Of a DNA stretch of 5,691 nucleotides, positions 1 to 4,811 are shown piece by piece. The position numbers were made by a program, and so were the translations under genes. The stretch covers positions 1-5,691 of the forward strand of contig DKTR01000076.1 in NCBI GenBank assembly GCA_002473385.1, written 5' to 3'. This stretch comes from Lachnospiraceae bacterium UBA7225 (GTDB lineage: Bacteria > Bacillota > Clostridia > Lachnospirales > Lachnospiraceae). Below the pieces are notes generated by a model. It was not told the origin of the DNA and searched no databases. It worked only from the letters and a program-made list of their open reading frames with translations. Numbering within the stretch: position 1 is the first letter of the stretch; each line of letters starts with the position of its first letter.

Positions 1-1
1 T

Positions 2-841
2 TTCGATGTGCAGGTAAAGAGACTGCATGAGTATAAGAGACAGCTCCTGAATATCCTGCATGTAATGTATCTGTACAATCAGATCAAGGATCACCCGGAG
101 ATGGATTTCTATCCGAGAACCTTTATTTTTGGTGCGAAAGCGGCAGCAGGCTACCGCCGTGCAAAACTTACCATCAAGCTGATTAATGCGGTGGCGGATG
201 TGATTAATAATGACACATCTATCAAAAATAAACTGAAAGTGGTATTTATTGAAGATTATCGCGTATCCAATGCGGAACTGATTTTTGCGGCTGCTGATGT
301 TTCCGAGCAGATCTCTACTGCTTCCAAGGAGGCTTCCGGTACCGGAAATATGAAGTTTATGCTGAACGGCGCTCCGACACTTGGAACCATGGACGGCGCA
401 AACGTAGAGATCGTGGAAGAAGTCGGCGCAGAGAATGCCTTTATCTTTGGTCTTTCTTCTGATGAGGTTATCAATTATGAGAACAATGGCGGCTACTATC
501 CGGAGAACATCTTCAACAGCGATCAGGACATCCGCCGTGTGCTGATGCAGCTGATTAATGGCCAGTATGCTCCGAACGATCCGGAAATGTTCCGTGATAT
601 TTACGATTCTCTGCTTAATACCAAGAGCAGTGACCGCGCAGATACCTACTTCATTCTGGCGGACTTTAAGTCTTACGCAGAAGCACAGAGACGTGTGGAG
701 GAAGCGTACCGTGACGAATCACGCTGGGCAAAGATGGCAATCCTCAATACGGCATGCTGCGGCAAATTTACATCTGACAGAACTATCCAGCAGTATGTGG
801 ATGAGATCTGGCATCTGGACAAAGAAGTAATCGAAGCATAA
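2..841 (+). CDS. glgP: Glycogen/maltodextrin phosphorylase, C-terminal part (5' end outside window)
   Basis: This is the last 279 residues of a GT35 alpha-glucan phosphorylase, which splits glycogen or maltodextrin with phosphate to release glucose-1-phosphate in the cytoplasm. Full-length members have roughly 800-850 residues, so about two thirds of the gene is missing on the left. The reading frame is already open at base 2, and a GTG at base 8 is an internal Val codon, not a start. Visible hallmarks are FDVQVKRLHEYKRQ at the very beginning, whose Arg (20-22) and Lys (35-37) match the phosphate-site Arg569/Lys574 of rabbit muscle phosphorylase; KAAAGY; ENYRVS-like EDYRVSNAEL; and EASGTGNMKFMLNGA, whose Lys (353-355) is the one that binds pyridoxal phosphate. 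The C-terminal domain appears intact and ends in TAA. It is followed by its own terminator, so it is probably the last gene of its transcript. Preferred substrate (glycogen or maltodextrin) cannot be told from this part. Confidence 0.97.
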   Translation, partial: FDVQVKRLHEYKRQLLNILHVMYLYNQIKDHPEMDFYPRTFIFGAKAAAGYRRAKLTIKLINAVADVINNDTSIKNKLKVVFIEDYRVSNAELIFAAADVSEQISTASKEASGTGNMKFMLNGAPTLGTMDGANVEIVEEVGAENAFIFGLSSDEVINYENNGGYYPENIFNSDQDIRRVLMQLINGQYAPNDPEMFRDIYDSLLNTKSSDRADTYFILADFKSYAEAQRRVEEAYRDESRWAKMAILNTACCGKFTSDRTIQQYVDEIWHLDKEVIEA

Positions 842-860
842 TAAAAGAATTTTTAAGCGT

Positions 861-900
861 CCCCGCCGGTCAGACTGCGTGTCTGTCCTGCGGGGCTTTT
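861..900 (+). terminator. Intrinsic terminator after glgP
   Basis: The arms CCCCGC (861-866) and GCGGGG (890-895) pair perfectly. After an imperfect 4 x 4 internal segment, CAGAC (871-875) pairs with GTCTG (881-885) around a TGCGT loop. The hairpin is followed by CTTTT. It starts about 20 bases after the glgP stop, and the next promoter lies just downstream. The T-tract is short (four T), so termination may be incomplete. Confidence 0.85.
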
Positions 901-905
901 AGCTC

Positions 906-934
906 TTGCCTAAGAGGCATGAAAATGATATACT
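906..934 (+). promoter_or_regulatory. Sigma-A-type promoter of the tsaC2/sua5-comEB operon
   Basis: A -35 box TTGCCT (906-911) is separated by exactly 17 bp from a -10 box TATACT (929-934). Transcription would start near 941, leaving a leader of only about 30 nt before the ATG at 972. That leaves no room for a riboswitch. The promoter sits right after the glgP terminator, which supports an independent transcription unit. Confidence 0.75.
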
Positions 935-971
935 ATAGGCAGACGAAAAATAAAATGGATGCGAATATAAA

Positions 972-2018
972 ATGAATACCATTATAGTGGATATGAAAGC
1001 GGGAATTGACGAAGCTGCGATGGCGCAGGCAGGACGTATCCTGCGGGCAGGCGGACTGGTCGCATTCCCGACAGAGACAGTATACGGGCTGGGAGCGGAT
1101 GCGCTGGATGAGACGGCATCTGAAAAGATTTACCGCGCGAAAGGGCGGCCTTCTGATAACCCTCTGATCGTACACATAGCAGCTATGCAGGATCTGTACC
1201 GTATCGCAGCAAAAGTACCCGGGAAGGCAGAGCTGCTGGCAGAGAAATTCTGGCCGGGTCCTTTGACAATGATCTTTCAGAAACAGGACTGTGTTCCGTT
1301 GAAAACGACGGGCGGACTGGAGACGGTGGCAGTGCGTATGCCGGATCATCCGGTCGCGCTGGCGCTGATCAGGGCAGGCGGCGGTTATATTGCGGCACCG
1401 AGTGCCAATACCTCCGGCAGACCAAGTCCCACGGCAGCAAAACATGTTGCGGAGGATATGACCGGAAAAATTGAGATGATTATCGACGGCGGCAGTGTTG
1501 GCATCGGGGTGGAATCGACCATTGTGGATATGAGCGGCGAGACACCGATGATACTAAGACCGGGTTATATTAACCGGGAGATGCTGGAGGCGGTGATTGG
1601 AGAGGTCGGTATTGATCCGGCGATCTCAGGGGCAGATGTGACGGCACGTCCGAAAGCTCCGGGCATGAAATACCGTCATTACGCACCAAAGGCGGATATG
1701 CTGATCGTTGAGGGAACAGAGAAAAACGTTATTTCTTATATCAATACAATGGTAGAAAAAGAACTGCGGGAAGGCAGGATGCCGGGAATCATCGCCTCTG
1801 AGGAGACGAAGGATCATTATGTGGGCGGCATTATTAAGCCGATCGGAAGCAGGATGGACGAACTTAGCATTTCCAGGCATCTGTTCGGCGTGCTGCGTGA
1901 ATTTGACGAACAGAAGGTCAGCCGGATTTTTTCCGAAGCGTTTGATACGCCGGTCATGGGGCAGGCAATTATGAATCGTTTGCTGAAGGCAGCCGGACAT
2001 CAGGTTCTGGAGGTGTAG
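972..2018 (+). CDS. ywlC: L-threonylcarbamoyladenylate synthase (Sua5/YwlC, two-domain TsaC2)
   Basis: This enzyme makes threonylcarbamoyl-AMP from threonine, bicarbonate and ATP, the first step of the t6A modification at position 37 of ANN-decoding tRNAs. The TsaB/TsaD/TsaE system then transfers the group. The 348 residues fit the long Sua5 form. The YrdC-like domain (about 12-205) carries FPTETVYGLG (32-41), the ligand-binding KGRPSDNPL (57-65), WPGPLT (94-99), APSAN (142-146), GVESTIVD (179-186) and LRPG (195-198). The conserved linker PGMKYRHYAPK (220-230) leads to a C-terminal Sua5 domain (about 232-348). The chosen ATG has only a weak ribosome binding site (GGATG at 957-961), but an in-frame TAA at 951 rules out an upstream start, and later Met codons would cut into the N-terminal strand. 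It is the first gene of the operon; 23 bases separate it from the next. Confidence 0.95.
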   Translation: MNTIIVDMKAGIDEAAMAQAGRILRAGGLVAFPTETVYGLGADALDETASEKIYRAKGRPSDNPLIVHIAAMQDLYRIAAKVPGKAELLAEKFWPGPLTMIFQKQDCVPLKTTGGLETVAVRMPDHPVALALIRAGGGYIAAPSANTSGRPSPTAAKHVAEDMTGKIEMIIDGGSVGIGVESTIVDMSGETPMILRPGYINREMLEAVIGEVGIDPAISGADVTARPKAPGMKYRHYAPKADMLIVEGTEKNVISYINTMVEKELREGRMPGIIASEETKDHYVGGIIKPIGSRMDELSISRHLFGVLREFDEQKVSRIFSEAFDTPVMGQAIMNRLLKAAGHQVLEV

Positions 2019-2041
2019 TTTTAAAGGACAGGGAGAGAACT

Positions 2042-2518
2042 ATGAAAAGGTATGACAAGCTTACATTTATCAGCCGCAGCGATACCTGTCGCGCGCCGAT
2101 GGCGGAGGCACTGATGCAGGCGGAATTACTGCTGGAGGATATTCTGGTGGATACGCGCGGGATGATTGTGCTTTTTCCGGAGCCGGTAAATCCCAAAGCC
2201 ATGGAAATTATTAAACAAAACCACCTGCTTCTGGAAGAGCATGAGGCGATGCCGCTCACAAAGGATGACTTTGACGAGCGCACATTGATGCTCACCATGG
2301 AAGAAGCGCAGAAGGTGAAGATTCTGGATGAGTATGCGGAGGCAGCGAAGAATGTATATACGCTGACAGAGTATTGCGGCAGAACAGGAGATGTGGAGAG
2401 CCCGCTCGGAAAGGATGTGCCTGCTTACGGCGCGTGCTTTCTGTTTTTAAAAGAATTGATAGAGAAGCTGGCAGAGATTTTGAAGGAGGAAGAAGAAAAT
2501 GATAGCAGTAGCATGTGA
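2042..2518 (+). CDS. YwlE-like low-molecular-weight phosphatase homologue, probably catalytically dead
   Basis: The 158-residue protein matches the LMW protein-tyrosine phosphatase / protein-arginine phosphatase (YwlE) fold along its length: P-loop region FISRSDTCRAPMAEAL (9-24), LMLTMEEAQK (82-91) like the family LxMT..H stretch, VYTLTEYCG (105-113), and GDVESPLGKDVPAY (116-129) followed by a terminal helix. In active members the P-loop is C-T-G-N-T-C-R-S; here it is S-R-S-D-T-C-R-A, so the nucleophilic Cys is Ser11. The general-acid Asp of the DPFGG loop is Ser120. The Thr, second Cys and Arg of the loop (15-17) remain. The position between sua5 and rpiB is the one ywlE holds in B. subtilis, so it is likely an orthologue that lost catalysis and may bind phosphorylated proteins or act structurally. 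GGGAG (2031-2035) precedes the ATG by 6 nt. The acidic tail (KEEEEND) is encoded by the DNA that carries the rpiB ribosome binding site. Confidence 0.88.
   Translation: MKRYDKLTFISRSDTCRAPMAEALMQAELLLEDILVDTRGMIVLFPEPVNPKAMEIIKQNHLLLEEHEAMPLTKDDFDERTLMLTMEEAQKVKILDEYAEAAKNVYTLTEYCGRTGDVESPLGKDVPAYGACFLFLKELIEKLAEILKEEEENDSSSM
2483..2501 (+). promoter_or_regulatory. Ribosome binding site and start of rpiB inside the upstream gene
   Basis: AAGGAGG (2483-2489) lies 9 nt before ATG (2499-2501). Both are inside the last 36 bases of the preceding gene, and the two reading frames overlap by 20 bases (2499-2518). This strong site fixes the rpiB start and suggests translational coupling. Confidence 0.85.
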
Positions 2519-2930
2519 TCACGGCGGCTATATGCTGAAACAGGAAATTCTAAAGCATCTGGACAAGCGGAATCTTGCATACCGGGATTTTGGCTGCGAC
2601 AGCGAGGAGGCTGTGGATTATCCGGTATACGCGCGCAAGGTGACAGACGCCATCACAAAGGGTGAATGTGAACGCGGTATTCTGATCTGCGGAACCGGCA
2701 TCGGTATTTCGATTGCGGCAAATAAGGTGAAAGGCATCCGTGCGGCGCTGTGTACAGATTGTTTTACGGCGGAGGCGACACGGCTTCACAATGATGCGAA
2801 TATCCTTGCACTTGGAGGCAGGGTAGTCGGACCGGGACTGGCGCTGAAAATCGTAGATACGTTTCTGGATACGCCGTTTTCGCAGGAGGAACGTCACAAA
2901 AAGAGAATTTCTCTGATTGAAGAAGAATAG
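2499..2930 (+). CDS. rpiB: Ribose-5-phosphate isomerase B
   Basis: RpiB interconverts ribulose-5-phosphate and ribose-5-phosphate in the non-oxidative pentose phosphate pathway, and so feeds PRPP synthesis. The 143 residues are a typical RpiB/LacAB-family length. The N-terminal CDHGG (6-10) corresponds to the usual SDHAG phosphate/sugar-binding loop. DYPVYA (40-45) and the active-site loop ICGTGIGISIAANK (63-76) follow, with Cys64 as the catalytic base, as in the E. coli-type rather than the Glu-type enzymes. RLHNDANILALGGR (95-108) holds the His (97) linked to ring opening, and the C-terminal RHKKR (132-136) supplies phosphate-binding basic residues. Allose-6-phosphate or galactose-6-phosphate isomerase is a possible alternative in this family, but no sugar-specific genes are nearby and the ywl-type context favours ribose-5-phosphate. 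It overlaps the upstream gene and is 40 bases from upp. Confidence 0.93.
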   Translation: MIAVACDHGGYMLKQEILKHLDKRNLAYRDFGCDSEEAVDYPVYARKVTDAITKGECERGILICGTGIGISIAANKVKGIRAALCTDCFTAEATRLHNDANILALGGRVVGPGLALKIVDTFLDTPFSQEERHKKRISLIEEE

Positions 2931-2970
2931 GAGACTGCTGTGAAGGAAGCAGCAGAAGAAGGAGACAGAT

Positions 2971-3600
2971 ATGGGAAAGATATGTGTAATGGATCATCCG
3001 CTGATACAGCATAAAATCGGAGTGATCCGCAGAAAAGAAACAGGATCGAAGGACTTCAGACAGATTATCGGCGAGATCGCTATGCTGATGTGCTACGAGG
3101 CAACACGTGACCTGAAGCTGCAGGATGTGAAGATAGAGACACCTATCTGCGAGACGACGGTAAAGGAGCTGCAGGGGAAAAAGCTGGCAGTCATTCCGAT
3201 TCTGCGGGCCGGTATCGGCATGGTGGAGGGGATGCTGGCGATGATCCCGGCTGCAAAGGTGGGACATATCGGTCTCTACCGCGACCCTGAAACATTAAAG
3301 CCGGTGGAGTATTACTGCAAGCTGCCGGGAGACTGCGCGGAGCGTGAGGTGTTTGTGGTAGATCCGATGCTGGCGACCGGCGGATCGGCGGTTGCAGCTA
3401 TTCAGATGCTCAAGGATAAGGGTGTAAAAAATATTCATTTTATGTGTATTATCGCGGCACCGGAGGGTATTGAGGCAATGCAGAAAAAGCATCCGGATGT
3501 AGATATCTATATTGGTGCAAAGGATGATCACCTTAACGATCACGGTTATATTGTTCCGGGGCTTGGAGATGCCGGAGACCGTATTTTCGGAACAAAGTAA
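2971..3600 (+). CDS. upp: Uracil phosphoribosyltransferase
   Basis: Upp salvages uracil by joining it to PRPP, giving UMP and pyrophosphate in the cytoplasm. The 209 residues match the usual bacterial length (about 208). The start region carries VMDHPLIQHKIGVIR (6-20), typical of the family. PILRAGIGMVEGM (76-88), GLYRDPETLKPVEYY (101-115), the PRPP-binding loop VFVVDPMLATGGSAV (127-141), IAAPEGI (161-167) and the C-terminal uracil-binding segment YIVPGLGDAGDRIFGTK (193-209) are all present, with no key residue missing. AAGGAG (2959-2964) lies 6 nt before the ATG. The 40-base gap to rpiB contains only a short CTGCTG/CAGCAG hairpin and no promoter that I can see, so it is read from the upstream operon promoter. 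I see no PyrR-type attenuator in front of it. Confidence 0.97.
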   Translation: MGKICVMDHPLIQHKIGVIRRKETGSKDFRQIIGEIAMLMCYEATRDLKLQDVKIETPICETTVKELQGKKLAVIPILRAGIGMVEGMLAMIPAAKVGHIGLYRDPETLKPVEYYCKLPGDCAEREVFVVDPMLATGGSAVAAIQMLKDKGVKNIHFMCIIAAPEGIEAMQKKHPDVDIYIGAKDDHLNDHGYIVPGLGDAGDRIFGTK

Positions 3601-3612
3601 GGGGGATAAAAG

Positions 3613-4095
3613 ATGCCGAAGCGTGCAGACTATATTTCCTGGGACGAATATTTTATGGGGGTTGCCATGCTTTCCGGCATGCGTTCCAAAGATCCGAACA
3701 CGCAGGTAGGGGCCTGCATTGTCAGCAGTGACAATAAAATTTTATCTATGGGATATAATGGCTTCCCGATCGGCTGTTCGGATGACGACTTCCCATGGGA
3801 GAGAGAGGGAGAGGCACTGGACACCAAGTATCTCTACTCGACGCACAGCGAATTGAACGCTATCTTAAATTACCGGGGAGGCAGTCTGGACGGTGCAACG
3901 CTGTATGTGTCCCTGTTCCCATGTAATGAATGTGCGAAAGCGATCATTCAGGCGGGCATTAAGCAGGTCGTGTATGATTGTGATAAATATGCGGATACTG
4001 CTTCCGTACTGGCATCCAAGCGGATGCTGACGACAGCAGGTGTGAAATTCCGCAAATATGAGCGGACAGGACGCAAAATTTCCCTGGAGCTGTAA
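3613..4095 (+). CDS. comEB: Deoxycytidylate (dCMP) deaminase
   Basis: This zinc enzyme converts dCMP to dUMP, the substrate of thymidylate synthase. The 160-residue sequence has the zinc-site His78 and catalytic Glu80 in THSELNAI (77-84; the family more often reads HAE) and the two Cys ligands in PCNEC (103-107). GYNGFPIGCSD (47-57) and LDTKYLY (69-75) closely resemble the T4 and human dCMP deaminases; in those enzymes the GYNG region contributes to the dCTP activator site, so allosteric control by dCTP/dTTP is plausible but inferred. The C-terminal part (GIKQVVYDCDKYAD) also follows the eukaryote-like pattern. GGGGGA (3601-3606) directly after the upp stop is the probable ribosome binding site, giving a 12-base gap and tight co-expression with upp. 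Despite the symbol, nothing here links it to competence. It is the last gene of the operon and converges on the DUF402 gene 11 bases away. Confidence 0.95.
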   Translation: MPKRADYISWDEYFMGVAMLSGMRSKDPNTQVGACIVSSDNKILSMGYNGFPIGCSDDDFPWEREGEALDTKYLYSTHSELNAILNYRGGSLDGATLYVSLFPCNECAKAIIQAGIKQVVYDCDKYADTASVLASKRMLTTAGVKFRKYERTGRKISLEL

Positions 4096-4106
4096 AAACG
4101 GCGTGG

Positions 4107-4601
4107 TCAGGAAAATTTCCCGTCCGGGCAGAACTGGTCTACAGACAAAAGCAGATCGCCAAATCTTCCGCTGTAGATGGTCTGCAGCAGCCAGTCGAGC
4201 TGTCTTAAAGCAATTAAAAGCTGTTCTTTAGAGAGCAGCTTTTTTTCTGTCGCCAGCGCGAGCTCATCCAGATCTGCGACCTTTACGGTCCCGTCGGGAT
4301 ATACCAGCACATCCGCCAGCAGATCGATCATGACGTAGGTGTTGGTTTCTTCTTCGTATGTATAGGTGATAATATCGCAGTACCAGCAGATCAGTTTGTC
4401 TGCATGATCGTAAAACTTGCTGATTTTAATGCCTTTGTCGAGAAAGTAGGCGGACAGACCGTGGCTCAGCTCTTTTTTGGGGCGGATCGTATTCCATTTT
4501 GTGACGATCAGATTTTCTTCTGTGTAGAGGATTTCATCATTTTTCAGCAGGATACATTCATCGGGAATTAGTCTTTTGCGGTACAGAACGGGCTTACGCA
4601 T
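4107..4601 (-). CDS. DUF402 domain protein (FomD / nucleoside-phosphatase-like)
   Basis: The 164-residue minus-strand protein matches the DUF402 family pattern: a beta-rich N-terminal half, then WYCDI (73-77), an acidic strand IDLLAD (92-97) followed by VLVYPDG (98-104), then ADLDELALA (109-117) and a helical C-terminus (about 118-145). Characterised relatives include FomD of fosfomycin biosynthesis, B. subtilis YgaC and the S. aureus Sa1684 nucleoside diphosphatase, which are metal-dependent nucleotide phosphohydrolases. A similar activity here is only an inference from the family. The start is well supported: AAAGGAG on the minus strand (4609-4615) lies 7 nt from the ATG, and a consensus -10 box is upstream. 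There are no signal peptide or membrane segments. It is a single-gene unit, divergent from proS and convergent with comEB. Its 3' half contains, on the opposite strand, the likely terminator of the comEB operon. Confidence 0.85.
   Translation of the reverse strand: MRKPVLYRKRLIPDECILLKNDEILYTEENLIVTKWNTIRPKKELSHGLSAYFLDKGIKISKFYDHADKLICWYCDIITYTYEEETNTYVMIDLLADVLVYPDGTVKVADLDELALATEKKLLSKEQLLIALRQLDWLLQTIYSGRFGDLLLSVDQFCPDGKFS
4216..4246 (+). terminator. Probable intrinsic terminator of the sua5-comEB operon, inside the DUF402 gene
   Basis: On the plus strand AAAAGCTG (4216-4223) pairs perfectly with CAGCTTTT (4236-4243). A G-U pair and TCT/AGA (4225-4227 with 4232-4234) extend the stem to 12 pairs closed by a TTAG loop, followed by T through 4246, a seven-T tract from 4240. 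No hairpin with a T-tract is found in the 120 bases between the comEB stop and this point. The site is antisense to DUF402 codons for about residues 119-128. Chance occurrence in coding DNA is possible. Confidence 0.6.
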
Positions 4602-4655
4602 GTGGATGCTCCTTTCTTTGCAGGGCGGCAGGAAAGATATTAAGTAATTTATTTT

Positions 4656-4684
4656 ATTATAGTGTAAAAATAAATTTACTGCAA
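4656..4684 (-). promoter_or_regulatory. Promoter of the DUF402 gene
   Basis: Read on the minus strand, TTGCAG (4679-4684) is a partial -35 box, followed after 17 bp by a perfect -10 box TATAAT (4656-4661). Transcription would begin around 4649, about 48 nt before the start codon. The -35 box lies inside the left arm of the inverted repeat at 4676-4701. Confidence 0.72.
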
Positions 4685-4701
4685 TCCCGTTTTTGCAGTA
4701 A
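4676..4701. repeat. Perfect 9-bp inverted repeat between divergent promoters
   Basis: TTACTGCAA (4676-4684) and TTGCAGTAA (4693-4701) are exact reverse complements separated by the 8 bases TCCCGTTT. The dyad covers the -35 box of the DUF402 promoter and ends 8 bp before the -35 box of the proS promoter. The position suits an operator for a dimeric regulator, but no regulator gene is in the window. It could also form a hairpin in RNA, though its stem is AT-rich. Confidence 0.6.
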
Positions 4702-4709
4702 TATTAATG

Positions 4710-4738
4710 TTGAAAAAGTGAGGGAAATGCACTAGAAT
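4710..4738 (+). promoter_or_regulatory. Promoter of proS
   Basis: A -35 box TTGAAA (4710-4715) and a -10 box TAGAAT (4733-4738) are separated by exactly 17 bp. Transcription would start near 4745, giving a leader of about 67 nt. This is too short for a T-box, and none of the T-box consensus is visible. Confidence 0.75.
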
Positions 4739-4751
4739 AAAGAAAGTAGTG

Positions 4752-4782
4752 CGCGCAGACGGTCCTGCGGGACTGCAGCGCG
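4752..4782 (+). promoter_or_regulatory. GC-rich hairpin in the proS leader
   Basis: CGCGC (4752-4756) pairs with GCGCG (4778-4782). After an A/A mismatch and one bulged A, G4758, C4760 and GGTCC (4761-4765) pair with GGACTGC (4770-4776), one of these being G-U, around a TGCG loop. No T-tract follows, so it is not a terminator. It ends 17 nt before the ribosome binding site and could affect mRNA stability or translation; that role is inferred. Confidence 0.5.
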
Positions 4783-4811
4783 GTGAATAATGGATATTGA
4801 GGAGAAAAACT

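Noticed and set aside
935..971. Riboswitch or leader RNA before the sua5 gene
   Set aside because: The promoter places the transcription start about 30 nt from the ATG, leaving no space for a structured leader.
933..1445. A 170-codon open frame on the minus strand opposite the sua5 gene
   Set aside because: It has a Cys/Arg-rich, low-complexity product with no recognisable motif and lies fully opposite a well-supported gene; it is a coding shadow.
2935..2955. CTGCTG/CAGCAG hairpin between rpiB and upp as an attenuator
   Set aside because: Only six pairs with a nine-base loop and no T-tract; the spacing from the upp ribosome binding site is too small for an attenuator.
4109..4129. GGAAAATTTCC and CCCGTCCGGG palindromes at the comEB/DUF402 junction as a shared bidirectional terminator
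   Set aside because: The first has a one-base centre and the second a two-base loop, neither can form a normal hairpin, and no T-tract follows.
4676..4701. Inverted repeat read as an intrinsic terminator on the minus strand
   Set aside because: A T-rich stretch follows on that strand, but the stem is AT-rich, no minus-strand gene lies upstream of it, and it overlaps the DUF402 promoter; an operator-like dyad fits better.
4745..4811. T-box riboswitch in front of proS
   Set aside because: The leader from the likely start is only about 67 nt and lacks the conserved T-box antiterminator sequence and a terminator with T-tract.
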